This document shows, one piece after another, positions 29,768-39,538 of a stretch of DNA of 64,000 bases. The stretch spans positions 869,164 through 933,163 of the forward strand of contig NZ_NEWK01000002.1 in the NCBI RefSeq assembly GCF_002217655.1. The letters run 5' to 3'. This DNA is from Geobacillus thermocatenulatus. Its GTDB lineage: Bacteria > Bacillota > Bacilli > Bacillales > Anoxybacillaceae. How positions within the stretch are numbered: position 1 is the first letter of the stretch; every line of letters starts with the position of its first letter. Position numbers and translations under genes: made by a program. Under the pieces are notes generated by a model. It ran no database searches, had not been told where the DNA came from, and worked only from the letters and a program-made list of their open reading frames with translations.

Positions 29768-31489
29768 TCAGGCAAGTGAAAATGTTCGTTTGACAAACGA
29801 CACGACTTCCTCAGCCGTGCCGAGCGACAACACCGTCTCTTTGATGCGGGCCGCCTCTTCTTTCGCCAGTTGTTTCAACTGAGCGCGCGCTGGCAAAATC
29901 GAGGTGGCGCTCATGCTGAACTCATCAAGGCCAAGGGCAAGCAAAATCGGAATGGCGATCGGGTCGCCGGCCATTTCCCCGCACATCCCGACCCATTTTC
30001 CTTCGCGATGGGCGGCATCGATCACGTGGCTGATGAGCCGCAAAATGGCCGGGTTGTACGGCTGGTACAAATACGAAACACGCTCATTCATCCGGTCGGC
30101 CGCCATCGTATATTGGATCAGGTCGTTCGTTCCAATGCTGAAGAAATCGACTTCTTTCGCAAACTGGTCCGCCATGACGGCAGCCGCCGGGATTTCCACC
30201 ATCATGCCGACTTCAATTCCATCCGCAACGGCAACCCCTTGGCGGAGGAGCGCCTCTTTTTCTTCAAGCAAAATGGCTTTCGCTTGGCGGAATTCATCGA
30301 GCGTCGCAATCATCGGGAACATGATTTTCAAATTGCCGTGCACACTCGCCCGCAGCAAGGCGCGCAGCTGCGTGCGGAACATATCTTGCATCTCAAGGCA
30401 AAGGCGGATTGCCCGGAACCCTAAGAACGGATTCATTTCTTTCGGCAGCTGCAAATACGGCAGCTCTTTGTCGCCGCCAATGTCAAGCGTACGCACAACG
30501 ACCGGCTTGCCATTCATTTGTTCCAGCACCGTTTTGTAAGCCGCAAACTGTTCGTCTTCCGTAGGCAGCTCCGATCGTCCCATGTATAAAAATTCCGTGC
30601 GATACAATCCGATCCCTTCCGCTCCGTTGGCCAACGCTCCTTTCACATCGTCCGGCGTGCCGATATTGGCCGCCAGCTCAACGTGCACGCCATCAGCGGT
30701 GACCGTCGGTTGATCGACAAGCTTCGCCCATTCCGCTTTTTGCTCCTCATAGCGAGCCCGCTTCTCTTCATAACGCGCAAGCAGCTCCGGTGACGGATTG
30801 ACGACGACTTGACCGTCGAGCCCATCGACGATGACCATGTCGCCGTTTTTTACTTCCGCCGTCACCGCCTTCGTGCCGACGACAGCCGGAATTTCGAGCG
30901 AGCGGGCCATAATGGCCGAGTACGACGTTCGCCCGCCGATGTCGGTGGCAAATCCTTTCACATATTGGCGGTTCAGCTGCGCCGTATCGGATGGCGTCAA
31001 GTCTTCAGCGATGATCACGACTTCCTCAGAAATGAGGCTCGGGTTCGAGATCGTGACGCCAAGCAGATGGGCGAGGACGCGCTTTGTCACATCGCGGATA
31101 TCGGCGGCCCGCTCTTTCATATACTCATTGTCCATGCCTTCAAACATGGAAATGAAAAACGATGCCGTTTCATGGAGCGCATATTCCGCATTCACTTGTT
31201 CTGTTTTGATTTTTTCCTTAATCGGGTTCAGCAATTCTGGGTCGTCAAGCACAAGCAAGTGGGCGGCAAAAATGGCGGCTTTGTCTTCTCCAAGTTTTTC
31301 CAAGGCATGCTGCTTGATGGCTTCCAGCTCTTCTTTCGCTTTTGCGACCGCCGCCTCAAGCCGCGCAATTTCCGCCTCGACGTCGGCGACCGTTCGTTTT
31401 TCCGCCGCCAAATGAGGCGTTTCCAAGCGATATGCCTTGGCGATGGCGATGCCGCTTGAAGCGGCGATGCCATGAATCATTTTTTCCAT
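29768..31489 (-). CDS. ptsI: PTS enzyme I with an altered active-site residue
   Basis: 573 residues, full length: N-terminal HPr-binding and swivelling domains, then the PEP-binding barrel with [28 protein letters not shown] and the catalytic Cys in [10 protein letters not shown]. Enzyme I takes phosphate from PEP onto a His and passes it to HPr. That His normally sits in GGRTSHSAIMAR; here the motif reads [12 protein letters not shown], Tyr at residue 190 (codon TAC at 30922-30920, one transition from CAC). As written, the protein should not be phosphorylated and sugar PTS uptake should fail. A sequence error or a real loss-of-function mutation are both possible. Overlaps the ptsH stop (TAATG). 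Confidence 0.92.
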   Translation of the reverse strand: MEKMIHGIAASSGIAIAKAYRLETPHLAAEKRTVADVEAEIARLEAAVAKAKEELEAIKQHALEKLGEDKAAIFAAHLLVLDDPELLNPIKEKIKTEQVNAEYALHETASFFISMFEGMDNEYMKERAADIRDVTKRVLAHLLGVTISNPSLISEEVVIIAEDLTPSDTAQLNRQYVKGFATDIGGRTSYSAIMARSLEIPAVVGTKAVTAEVKNGDMVIVDGLDGQVVVNPSPELLARYEEKRARYEEQKAEWAKLVDQPTVTADGVHVELAANIGTPDDVKGALANGAEGIGLYRTEFLYMGRSELPTEDEQFAAYKTVLEQMNGKPVVVRTLDIGGDKELPYLQLPKEMNPFLGFRAIRLCLEMQDMFRTQLRALLRASVHGNLKIMFPMIATLDEFRQAKAILLEEKEALLRQGVAVADGIEVGMMVEIPAAAVMADQFAKEVDFFSIGTNDLIQYTMAADRMNERVSYLYQPYNPAILRLISHVIDAAHREGKWVGMCGEMAGDPIAIPILLALGLDEFSMSATSILPARAQLKQLAKEEAARIKETVLSLGTAEEVVSFVKRTFSLA

Positions 31490-31755
31490 TATTCCGCAAG
31501 ACCTTCTTTCGCCAACGTATCCGTTAACGCCGTCATTGCTTCTGCTGCATCGGCCCCTTCTGCCGTGATTTTGATCGTGGCCCCTTTCGGAATGCCTAAT
31601 GACATGACGCCCATGATCGATTTCAAGTTCACTGTTTTGCCGTTGTACTCAAGCTGGATTTCGCTGTTGAATTTGCTCGCCGTTTGCACCAAAATCGTCG
31701 CCGGACGAGCGTGGATGCCGGAATCCGAAACGACTTTAAACGTCTTTTCTGCCAT
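31489..31755 (-). CDS. ptsH: Phosphocarrier protein HPr
   Basis: 88 residues. The phosphorylated His is in SGIHARPA (residue 15) and the regulatory Ser is in [11 protein letters not shown] (near residue 46), so it can both relay phosphate and act as a CcpA cofactor after HPr kinase action. Start ATG 31755 follows AAAAGGGGAATGATGAAC; a longer frame to 31797 lacks support. It overlaps ptsI and follows ptsG in the same direction. Confidence 0.95.
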   Translation of the reverse strand: MAEKTFKVVSDSGIHARPATILVQTASKFNSEIQLEYNGKTVNLKSIMGVMSLGIPKGATIKITAEGADAAEAMTALTDTLAKEGLAE

Positions 31756-31861
31756 GTTCATCATTCCCCTTTTCTTCAATTTTTTCTTTGCCATCATATC
31801 AAATGCAGGGGCGGGGAGGCAACGGAAAATGCTTGGTCCCGCCCCGCGGCGAATAAGCAGT

Positions 31862-33880
31862 TTAGCGGATCGTCACAACAGCGTCTTCTCCTCGAGCAAC
31901 TGAGCCTTGCTTGTTGACGTGAACCGTTTCGCCGGCTTTGAGATTCGTGAAAATCACCGGCGTGACGATCGATGGCGCGTTCTGTTTGACATAATCAAGG
32001 TCGACGCGCAAAATCGGCTGCCCTTTTTTCACTTCGTCGCCTTCCTTCACAAGCGCTTCAAACCCTTGGCCGTTCAGCTTCACCGTGTCGATGCCGACGT
32101 GGATCAAAATTTCATGCCCGCCGGCCGACTGAATGCCAATGGCGTGCTTCGTCGGAAAGACGTTGATGATGTTGCCATCAACCGGAGAGACGACCGTGCC
32201 GGCCGTCGGCATGACCGCGAACCCGTCGCCCATCATTTTTTGCGAAAACACTTGGTCCGGCACTTCAGCGAGCGGAACGATTTCTCCGGACATCGGCGAA
32301 GCAATCGTTTCGGACTCCGCGGCTACCAAAGCCGCTGCTTTCGGTTTCTCTTCCGCCCGGGCCGGCGTTTTTCCTTGCATGATGTCTTGAATTTGCCCTT
32401 TTAACATATCCGATTTCGGACCGAAAATCGCTTGCACGTTGTTGCCGACTTCAAGCACCCCGGCAGCGCCAAGCGCCTTCAGGCGATCTTTATCGACCCG
32501 GCCGATATCATGGACCGAAACGCGCAAACGTGTAATGCATGCGTCCAAATGTTCGATGTTTTCCTTTCCGCCAAGGGCAGCGAGCACTTCATACGGCAGG
32601 TCGCCAGCGGCGGCTGCCTCGGCTTTCGGTGCTTCCTCGACCGTTTTTTCCCGGCCCGGCGTCGCCAAATCCCATTTGCGGATCGCAAAACGGAATCCGA
32701 AATAATAAATCACGGCAAACACCAAGCCGACCGGAATGACGAGCCACCATGCCGTCCGGTTTGGCAGAACGCCAAACAGCAAGAAGTCAATGACCCCGCC
32801 GGAGAAGGTCATCCCGATTTTGACGTTCAACAAGTGCATGATCATAAACGACAAGCCGGCAAAGACGCAGTGAATGGCAAACAGCGCCGGGGCGACAAAC
32901 AAGAACGAAAATTCGATCGGTTCGGTAATCCCGGTCAAAAACGATGTCAACGCGGCCGATCCCATGATGCCGGCCACAACTTTTTTGTTTTCCGGCCGCG
33001 CTTCATGGTAAATCGCAAGCGCCGCTGCCGGGAGACCAAACATCATAAACGGAAACTTCCCGGTCATGAACGTGCCGGCCGTCAGTTCCACGCCGTCTTT
33101 CAGCTGCTCGAAAAAGATTTTTTGGTCGCCATGCACCACTTGCCCGGCTTTATTGACGTATTCGCCAAATTCAAACCAAAACGGTGCATAGAAAATGTGA
33201 TGCAAGCCAAATGGAATCAACGCCCGTTCGATGACGCCGAAAATAAAGGCGGCCAACGGTTTGTTCGCATCGATCATATTGTGCGAAAACGCATTGAGCC
33301 CGTGCTGAATCGGCGGCCAAACGAATGTCATGATAATGCCAAGCACGACTGCGGACGCCGCCGTCACGATCGGCACGAACCGCTTGCCGGCGAAAAAGCC
33401 GAGATATTGCGGCAGTTCGATATTGAAGTATTTGTTGTACATGTACGCGGCCAAAATCCCAACGATAATCCCGCCGAAGACGCCCGTCTGCAGCGTCGGG
33501 ATGCCGAGAATGTTGGCGTACGACGGGTCAGAGCCGACCATATCGGCCGTTACGCCTAAGATGACGCTCATCGTCACGTTCATAATCAAGTAGCCGATAA
33601 TCGCCGCCAAGCCTGCGACCCCGTCCCCGCCGGCAAGACCGATCGCCACACCAACCGCAAACAAGAGCGACAAGTTGGAGAAGACGATGCCGCCTGCTTG
33701 CTCCATCACGTTGGAGACGAGCACGACCCAATCGGCTTTTAATGCGGGAATTTTGTCCGTGAGCGCCGGGTTTTTCAAGGCGTTGCCAAGCGCCAGCAAA
33801 ATCCCGGCCGCCGGCAAAATCGCCACCGGCAGCATGAGCGCTTTCCCGACTTTTTGCAGCGTGCCAAACGCTCGCTTCAT
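31862..33880 (-). CDS. ptsG: Glucose-type PTS transporter EIICBA
   Basis: 672 residues. A membrane-embedded EIIC with about ten segments starts at [18 protein letters not shown] and includes [22 protein letters not shown] follows with the phosphorylated Cys in [10 protein letters not shown], and EIIA ends the protein with its His in [14 protein letters not shown]. It imports and phosphorylates glucose. Start ATG 33880 lies 8 bases after AAAGGAGG; an ATG two codons earlier is too close to the ribosome binding site. All catalytic residues of this protein look intact, unlike enzyme I. Expression is controlled by the GlcT leader upstream. Confidence 0.93.
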   Translation of the reverse strand: MKRAFGTLQKVGKALMLPVAILPAAGILLALGNALKNPALTDKIPALKADWVVLVSNVMEQAGGIVFSNLSLLFAVGVAIGLAGGDGVAGLAAIIGYLIMNVTMSVILGVTADMVGSDPSYANILGIPTLQTGVFGGIIVGILAAYMYNKYFNIELPQYLGFFAGKRFVPIVTAASAVVLGIIMTFVWPPIQHGLNAFSHNMIDANKPLAAFIFGVIERALIPFGLHHIFYAPFWFEFGEYVNKAGQVVHGDQKIFFEQLKDGVELTAGTFMTGKFPFMMFGLPAAALAIYHEARPENKKVVAGIMGSAALTSFLTGITEPIEFSFLFVAPALFAIHCVFAGLSFMIMHLLNVKIGMTFSGGVIDFLLFGVLPNRTAWWLVIPVGLVFAVIYYFGFRFAIRKWDLATPGREKTVEEAPKAEAAAAGDLPYEVLAALGGKENIEHLDACITRLRVSVHDIGRVDKDRLKALGAAGVLEVGNNVQAIFGPKSDMLKGQIQDIMQGKTPARAEEKPKAAALVAAESETIASPMSGEIVPLAEVPDQVFSQKMMGDGFAVMPTAGTVVSPVDGNIINVFPTKHAIGIQSAGGHEILIHVGIDTVKLNGQGFEALVKEGDEVKKGQPILRVDLDYVKQNAPSIVTPVIFTNLKAGETVHVNKQGSVARGEDAVVTIR

Positions 33881-33981
33881 CTTCATAACCTCCTTTAGGT
33901 TCCTTTTCTTAAGTTTTGCAGCAAACAGCTGATTCATGTACCGAAAATGGAGCGGACGCTTCCGAAGGGCACCGGCGCAAT

Positions 33982-34078
33982 AAAAAAGGCATGATTAAAG
34001 AGAGGCAAAAAGAACGCTTACAACAGCGCGCATACATTCGCAGCTGTTGCCGCCTTATTTGCCCTCTTTACTCATGCC
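33982..34078 (-). terminator. Leader terminator of ptsG
   Basis: On the minus strand GGCATGAGTAAAGAG at one side and CTCTTTAATCATGCC at the other pair over about 15 bases, followed by TTTTTTA. An inner AACAGC/GCTGTT stem lies in the loop. The left arm overlaps the RAT sequence, so forming one structure excludes the other. Confidence 0.88.
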
Positions 34079-34097
34079 TGATCGAGTCAGTAACACG
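34071..34097 (-). promoter_or_regulatory. GlcT ribonucleic antiterminator (RAT)
   Basis: CGTGTTACTG and GATCAGGCATGAG form the imperfect stem-loop recognised by GlcT in Bacillus ptsG leaders. Binding of GlcT stabilises this structure and prevents the downstream terminator. Confidence 0.88.
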
Positions 34098-34111
34098 TAA
34101 AGCGAGACAAC

Positions 34112-34969
34112 CTATGCAGTTGTATTGTTCTTTTTCTCCGCCAGCCGTTGCAGATGCAACGTCAAATAGACCGCCTCGGCATCGTCCGCCGGCAGATGAA
34201 GCGTTTGCTGCATGACTTTGACCAACTTCCATGCTAGATTATAGCATAATGGATACGCTTCCTTCAAGATTTTCGACAAATTTTTTGGTTCTTCGACTTT
34301 TTCGCCTTTTTTCATCCGCTCAATCGCATAGCGCAAATGGCGGACGAAACGCAAATAATGAACGCTCTCGCGGTCGATGTCAACGCCAAGCTGTTGCTCG
34401 ACGATCTTGACAAGATCAGCAATGAGCTGGGAATATCGATTCGCTTCCGACACGCTTTGTTTGGAAATCGCGCTATGAATATGAAGGGCAATAAAGCCTG
34501 TCTCCCCTTCAGGCAGGGAGACTCCGAGCTTTTGTTCAATCGTGCGGGCCACTTCATTGGCAATTTCATATTCCAACGGATACAAGCTTTTCGTCTCAGC
34601 CAAAAACGGGTTTTTGACGTCCAATCCTTGTTCAAGCCGCTTCAATGTAAAAGCGATATGGTCCGTCAGCGCCACATGGATGTGCTCGTCGAGCGGTGCG
34701 CCCACGCGTTGCTGAATATGTTGAACCACCTCGCTCATGAGGGCGATGAATTCTTCGCTCAATTCCGGAAGCAGCTTTTTGTATTGCTCTTGTTCACGTT
34801 CGTTTTTCAGAACGAAACATTTTTCCACAGCGCTCTTCGCAATCTCGTCCCCCCGTTTTTTGCCGAAGCCGATTCCTTTGCCAAGCAAAACGACTTCGCC
34901 ATACGCCGGATGGGAAGCGATTAACACGTTATTGTTGAGCGTTTTTTCGACGCGAAACGGCTGTTCCAT
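34112..34969 (-). CDS. glcT: BglG-family transcription antiterminator GlcT
   Basis: 285 residues: N-terminal RNA-binding CAT domain (FRVEKTLNNNVLIASHP, GKGIGFGKK), then two PRD domains (conserved His in DHIAF, GFIALHIHSA, and RFVRHLRYAIER, YLTLHLQRL). It binds the RAT in the ptsG leader when glucose is present. EIIB-mediated phosphorylation normally inactivates it. Start ATG 34969 follows AAAGGAGGGATCCTG. With enzyme I unable to carry phosphate, GlcT would be expected to stay active (inference). Confidence 0.9.
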   Translation of the reverse strand: MEQPFRVEKTLNNNVLIASHPAYGEVVLLGKGIGFGKKRGDEIAKSAVEKCFVLKNEREQEQYKKLLPELSEEFIALMSEVVQHIQQRVGAPLDEHIHVALTDHIAFTLKRLEQGLDVKNPFLAETKSLYPLEYEIANEVARTIEQKLGVSLPEGETGFIALHIHSAISKQSVSEANRYSQLIADLVKIVEQQLGVDIDRESVHYLRFVRHLRYAIERMKKGEKVEEPKNLSKILKEAYPLCYNLAWKLVKVMQQTLHLPADDAEAVYLTLHLQRLAEKKNNTTA

Positions 34970-35167
34970 CAGGATCCCTCCTTTCTGCACCCATCGTCTG
35001 CCGCTAGTCTATGCAGACTACATTATAAACCGGACGGGCCATCGCTCTCAATGACGTTTTTTTGGATGGGGCGCCGCTCTTCTCGACATACTAATAAGAG
35101 TGCTGGGAGGGAGGAAAGATTTTGCGGGCATACGGCAGCGGAGCGAAACGGGCCGAAAGGAGGTCGC

Positions 35168-35440
35168 ATGTCGAACAAAGGGAGACAAAAGAAAGTGAAC
35201 CAAGAAACAGCCAACCCGACCGTCTCCAAGGCGGAGGCAGAAATGGCCAAAGACAGCGTGGATACGGCCAAGCAAGCGAAAAAGAACCGCTCGCAGCGAC
35301 AGCGAGGCTCCCCTTTTTTGGGGACAGCCCCGCTGTTTTGCCGCTATAGCGCCGGCGGCCATCGGCCCGGCCGCCCACTTCGACGGCGACTAGGCCGTCC
35401 GGCGCACCGGATGAAGACGGCTGAAAATCATCTTCAATAA
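35168..35440 (+). CDS. Small basic protein, unknown
   Basis: 90 codons from an ATG with an excellent ribosome binding site (GAAAGGAGGTCGC). The first ~47 residues (MSNKGRQKKVNQETANPTVS, then a Lys/Gln-rich helix-like stretch) look like a real small protein, possibly spore-related, but I do not recognise it. The rest is Pro/Arg-rich, contains a CCCC-T6-GGGG hairpin and overlaps the end of the antiporter gene by 51 bases, so the true protein may end earlier through an unseen frameshift. Confidence 0.45.
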   Translation: MSNKGRQKKVNQETANPTVSKAEAEMAKDSVDTAKQAKKNRSQRQRGSPFLGTAPLFCRYSAGGHRPGRPLRRRLGRPAHRMKTAENHLQ

Positions 35441-36559
35441 CGGCGGCGTCACAACAGTCGTTGCCAATACGACGATGATCATGACCGCAAACATGTCCCC
35501 ATCAAGCAGGCCGGCCTCCAAGCCGATGCCGGCGATGATGAGCGCCACCTCACCGCGCGACACCATGCCAGCGCCGACCGCCAGCGAGCTTCCCCACGAA
35601 AATCCGGCCCATTTTGCCCCCAGCGCGGCGCCGACAAGCTTTGTCAAAATCGCGAGCGCACTCCAACCGACAATCAGCGGCCAATGCTCGACGATGCCGG
35701 AAAAGTCGGCCGCAACCCCGATGGAGGTAAAAAAGACAGGGACAAACAAAGAATAGGCGATCGTTTCCATTTTCTCAAATACTTCTTCCCGATAGTCCGT
35801 AAAACTCGCGCCAAGCCCGGCCATATAGGCTCCGATGATCGCCGCCACTCCCGTCGCTTCAGCGAAGTAAGCAAACGCAAAGCAAATGATCAAACCAGCT
35901 GACACAACCGTTTCCGTCACACGCAGCGGGGCAAACCACTTTAGCACGAGCGGGATGGCTTTCCAAGCGAGCAAAATGGCAACGGCAAAAAAGATGACTT
36001 TTTTCAGCACAACCGCTCCGAGGTCAACGTCACCGCCCGTCAAGCTCAATAAAAACGCCAGCGCGATGACAACCAACACATCGTCGATCACCGCTGCGCC
36101 GAGAATCGCGGATCCTTCCTTCGATTGCAGCTGTCCCATCTCTTTGAGCGCCTGCACGGAAATGCTGACGCTCGTTGCGGACAGCAAAAGTCCGAGGAAA
36201 AGAGCTGTGCCGGTTTCCATGCCGAACGCTGCGCCAGCCGCATACCCGGCGAGCAGCGGAACGAGAATGCCGAGCACTCCGACCGCCACAGCAGCTTTTC
36301 CAGTGCGCCGAAACTGGTCCATATCCGTCTCAAGGCCGGCGATAAACATAAGCAAAATGACGCCGATTTGGCTTAACTCCTGCAAAAGGTCGGTATCCTC
36401 GATCACACCGAGCACACTCGGACCAAGCACAATGCCGATGAGCAGCTTGCCGAGCACGGCAGGTTGGCCAAGGCGCACGGCAAGATCGCCGGCAAGTTTG
36501 GCGGCAAATAAAATGACTGCCAGTTGGGCGATGAACACATCATCACATCCTTTTCCCAT
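35390..36559 (-). CDS. Cation:proton antiporter, CPA2 (KefB/NapA type)
   Basis: 389 residues, nearly all membrane-spanning (about 11-12 segments). Features of the CPA2 family: GKLLIGIVLGPSVLG near residue 37, LLMFIAGLETD, AVIDDVLVVIALAFL with the ion-binding Asp pair, and a C-terminal GMVSRGEVALIIAGIGLEAG. It exchanges Na+ or K+ for protons at the cytoplasmic membrane; the ion cannot be assigned. There is no C-terminal TrkA domain. Start ATG 36559 follows GAGGAGGAATA. Confidence 0.88.
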   Translation of the reverse strand: MGKGCDDVFIAQLAVILFAAKLAGDLAVRLGQPAVLGKLLIGIVLGPSVLGVIEDTDLLQELSQIGVILLMFIAGLETDMDQFRRTGKAAVAVGVLGILVPLLAGYAAGAAFGMETGTALFLGLLLSATSVSISVQALKEMGQLQSKEGSAILGAAVIDDVLVVIALAFLLSLTGGDVDLGAVVLKKVIFFAVAILLAWKAIPLVLKWFAPLRVTETVVSAGLIICFAFAYFAEATGVAAIIGAYMAGLGASFTDYREEVFEKMETIAYSLFVPVFFTSIGVAADFSGIVEHWPLIVGWSALAILTKLVGAALGAKWAGFSWGSSLAVGAGMVSRGEVALIIAGIGLEAGLLDGDMFAVMIIVVLATTVVTPPLLKMIFSRLHPVRRTA

Positions 36560-36820
36560 TATTCCTCCTCAAACTACGTTTATCATGTGCAATAGGTTTC
36601 ATTTTTAACGGATTTCCGAAAGAAGTCTCCCACTTCAAGCAAAGCTAAGTCAGAATCGTTCCCTGCACGATCGGCAGTTTCGACCCTAAAAAACTGAAAG
36701 AGAAATTTGACGAACCAAAACGCGCTGTGCACCGGAAGGGCCTATGATGATCCACAAAACATCAGCCGCTGCCTGCCATAGAACTCGTCTGCCTATCAGC
36801 CATGGATTGAGCCGTTAGCC
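36560..36820. other. Intergenic stretch without recognisable gene
   Basis: About 260 bases between the antiporter start and the sensor-kinase terminator. It must hold the antiporter promoter, but I see no convincing boxes, repeats or RNA motif. Confidence 0.5.
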
Positions 36821-36861
36821 AAAAAAAAACAGACATCCTCGCTCTGCGTGGACGCCTGTTG
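36821..36861 (-). terminator. Rho-independent terminator of the sensor-kinase gene
   Basis: ACAGGCGTCC and GGATGTCTGT pair (with G-U pairs) and are followed by nine T on the minus strand, directly after the stop codon. Confidence 0.85.
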
Positions 36862-38154
36862 TTATGACAGCGTATTTTGCCGGCCGTTTGCGGCTTTGAC
36901 GCCGCCGGACGGAAACGTCAAATGAACAGTCGTTCCCTTCCCAACCTCACTTTCGATCCGCATCGTTCCTTTATGTTCTTGAACGATTTTCATGCTTGTC
37001 GTCAGCCCGAGCCCCATTCCTTTTTCTTTCAAAGTGAAAAACGGTTCACCGATTTTCTGCAGCCGCTCTTTCGGAATGCCGACGCCGGTGTCGGCAACAT
37101 CGACCAAGACCTTCCCGTCCGCTTCCGCAACGTGGACGTATAGAATTCCGCCATCAGGCATCGCTTCGATGGCATTTTTCATAACGTTCAACAACACTTG
37201 AACAATTTGGTTTTGATCGCCGTACACACAAGCTTTCGGAGCGGTGTTATGGACGGAAATGGAAACGTTGTTCAACGTCGCCTCATGGCCAATCAAGCTG
37301 ATGACATACGAAAGGGCCTCGTCTAGCAAAAACGGCCGATAATCGTGGCTTTGCGGCTTAGCGAGCACCAACAGCTCGCTGACAATTTGGTTGATGCGGC
37401 CGAGCTCATTTAACATAATGCGCATGTAATGATCATTCACTTCGCGTGTTTCTTGCATCATCTGAATAAATCCTTTCATGGAGGTGAGCGGGTTGCGAAT
37501 TTCATGGGCAATGCCGGCGGCCAGCTCGCCAAGAACGGACAGCTTTTCTTTTTTCAAGAGCAGCTCCTCAGCAAGCTTTTGCTGGGTAATGTCGCGGCCG
37601 ATCGTCAGCAGCCCTTTGCGCGCTCCGTTTTCGTCAAAGAGCGGCACTTTAATGACGTCAAACGTCTTCACTTCTCCATCCGGCGTCGCAAACGATTCCT
37701 CGCGGCGCGTGACCGTTCCGTTTTTCCATGCTTCGCGGTCCGATTCGATGCACTGCTCGAAAGCGTCCTTAAAAAACGGCACCAGCTCGCCAAGTTCACG
37801 ATCGGTTTTCCCGACATAGTCGATACGCTCGAGATGATAAAGCCGCTGTCCGAAATCGTTGACGCGCAGCCATCGACCCTCGCTGTCTTTAAAGCAAACG
37901 AAATCGGGCATCGAATTGATGAGCGTAAGCAGCTGTTGTTCATTTTCTTCGATCTTTTCCAGCTGCTCGCGTTTTTTTAACAGCTGGTACAAAAAAATAG
38001 CCGAGAGCAAAATAAACACGGCCCCTTTGGCGGCGCCAAGCGCCATATATACAGCGCGGCTGATCGACAGCATATTGAGCAAGGTGTCGGTGGCGGCAAT
38101 CCATAAAATGCTGCCCATGATGTATACGGCGATTACTTTTGTTTTGTTGACCAC
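36862..38154 (-). CDS. PAS-domain sensor histidine kinase
   Basis: 430 residues. Two membrane segments at ~7-27 and ~35-56 with almost no outside loop, a PAS domain (MPDFVCFKDSEGRWLRVNDFG, residues ~90-200), HisKA with the phosphorylated His in AAGIAHEIRNPLTSMKGF, and HATPase with NVMKNAIEAMP, VADTGVGIP and GMGLGLTTS. The architecture resembles sporulation-type kinases of Bacillus that feed the Spo0F/Spo0A phosphorelay. No response regulator gene lies beside it, which also fits an orphan phosphorelay kinase; that role is inference. Confidence 0.85.
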   Translation of the reverse strand: MVNKTKVIAVYIMGSILWIAATDTLLNMLSISRAVYMALGAAKGAVFILLSAIFLYQLLKKREQLEKIEENEQQLLTLINSMPDFVCFKDSEGRWLRVNDFGQRLYHLERIDYVGKTDRELGELVPFFKDAFEQCIESDREAWKNGTVTRREESFATPDGEVKTFDVIKVPLFDENGARKGLLTIGRDITQQKLAEELLLKKEKLSVLGELAAGIAHEIRNPLTSMKGFIQMMQETREVNDHYMRIMLNELGRINQIVSELLVLAKPQSHDYRPFLLDEALSYVISLIGHEATLNNVSISVHNTAPKACVYGDQNQIVQVLLNVMKNAIEAMPDGGILYVHVAEADGKVLVDVADTGVGIPKERLQKIGEPFFTLKEKGMGLGLTTSMKIVQEHKGTMRIESEVGKGTTVHLTFPSGGVKAANGRQNTLS

Positions 38155-38210
38155 GTTCTCATCGAACCCCTAACATGCAAAGTCGCTGGCGGCCACGGTC
38201 GCTCTCTAGG

Positions 38211-38456
38211 CTACATTTCCCGCGCCCAGCCGAGCAACCGCACGGCCAAGAGGGCGGCGCGCTCATGGTCAAGCCGCTTTTTTAGCGATGCCTCAAGCCG
38301 CTCGGCCACCGCCTCCGCCTCTTCCTCATAGGCGAACGAAAATGACCACTCAAGCGCCGGAATGGCCATCACGATATATTCTTCTTTTCGATTTTCGTAA
38401 ATGTAGACATTAGCCGGAGCTTGTCCGTCCATCACCGGCGTTTTGCGGATTTTCAT
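38211..38456 (-). CDS. Small YueH-like protein
   Basis: 81 residues, MKIRKTPVMDGQAPANVYIY then an acidic helix EEEAEAVAERLEASLKKRL. It resembles the YueH family of Bacillus as I recall it (function unknown), but this is a weak match by eye. No membrane segment. AGGTGAGACGGAAAC precedes the ATG. It lies between the kinase and an SDR gene, all on the minus strand. Confidence 0.55.
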   Translation of the reverse strand: MKIRKTPVMDGQAPANVYIYENRKEEYIVMAIPALEWSFSFAYEEEAEAVAERLEASLKKRLDHERAALLAVRLLGWAREM

Positions 38457-38521
38457 GTTTCCGTCTCACCTTTTCCTTTCAAACCGTCTCCATTTTGTTT
38501 ATTTTAACAAACGCCCGCTCC

Positions 38522-39268
38522 CTACTCAATATAAATCATTTTCCTTGTCATTCCCCCGTCGATGACCAAATTAACCCCGGTGATAAAATCGTTTTCCTCA
38601 TCGCATAAATACAGACAAGCGCGGGCGATATCGTCCGGTTTGCCGACGCGGCCGGCCGGGTGCTGCCGGTGGTCAATGTCTCGCAATTGCCCATAATCGC
38701 CCGTTTCAATCCAACCGGGGCTGATGCAATTGACGCGAATGCGATCATCCGCAAACGACACCGCCAGCGCATGGGTCAAAGCGACAAGGCCGCCTTTCGA
38801 TGCAGCGTACGCCTCGGAATTCGGCTCGGACATGAGCGCCCTTGTCGAGGCAATGTTGACGATGGCTCCGCCTTTTGCATTGCGGCGCATATATTTCGCT
38901 GCTTCTCGAGAAGCAAAAAAAGCGCTGCGCAAATTCGTTGACAGCACGTCATCCCACTCCTTGGCCGTCAGCTCATACGGCGACTTCCAGCGTGAGACGC
39001 CAGCATTGTTGATCAAATAGTCAATGCGGCCGAAGCGGCCGGCAGCTTCTTGTACAAACCGTTCAATATCGTCCACCTTCCGCACATCCGCTGCCACAAA
39101 GATCGCCTGGAACCCGTCCGACTGCAATTGCGCGGCGAACGCTTCACCGTTTTGAATATCGCGGTCGATGATCACGACGTTCGCTCCCTGTTTTGCGTAT
39201 GCTCTAGCGATCGCCTTGCCGATCCCATTCGCTCCACCGGTGACAATGGCTGTTTTCTGTTCCATGCT
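38522..39268 (-). CDS. Short-chain dehydrogenase/reductase
   Basis: About 248 residues of classical SDR type: TGGANGIGKAIA, INNAGVS, Ser in NIASTRAL and YAASKGG with the catalytic Tyr and Lys. NAD(H) preference is suggested by the Asp of VVIIDRD after the second strand. Substrate unknown; the family includes glucose and 3-oxoacyl reductases. Start ATG 39268 is preferred; GTG 39274, 7 bases after GGGAGAAGAG, is an equally good alternative, while the frame from 39373 has no support. Confidence 0.82.
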   Translation of the reverse strand, partial: SMEQKTAIVTGGANGIGKAIARAYAKQGANVVIIDRDIQNGEAFAAQLQSDGFQAIFVAADVRKVDDIERFVQEAAGRFGRIDYLINNAGVSRWKSPYELTAKEWDDVLSTNLRSAFFASREAAKYMRRNAKGGAIVNIASTRALMSEPNSEAYAASKGGLVALTHALAVSFADDRIRVNCISPGWIETGDYGQLRDIDHRQHPAGRVGKPDDIARACLYLCDEENDFITGVNLVIDGGMTRKMIYIE

Positions 39269-39505
39269 CACGTGCAATCTCTTCTCCCTTCCTTTGCTCC
39301 GTTTGCTTTCGGGTGGGATCCAACTGAAAACGGTAGGCTTTATGCATGACCTGTCTCCCACGATAAGGAACATTTGTTCTATTCATGACCATTTTATACC
39401 TTTCGTTCTTTTGGTGCAAGAGGAAGGTGGATGAGGAAAGATACCGATTCATCCCCACTTGCGCTCATGCATGGAAGTAAGGATTTTCTCGGCCCGAGAT
39501 GTGAA

Positions 39506-39535
39506 AAAGACCGCCATTCGGCGGTCTTTTTTGGC
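39506..39535 (-). terminator. Terminator of the Pro/Tyr-rich gene
   Basis: GACCGCC/GGCGGTC stem flanked by A- and T-runs, directly after the minus-strand stop at 39539. Confidence 0.85.
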
Positions 39536-39538
39536 ATC

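Noticed and set aside
32432-33559. 375-codon + frame opposite ptsG
   Set aside because: Antisense to EIICBA with clear domains; composition is typical of a shadow frame.
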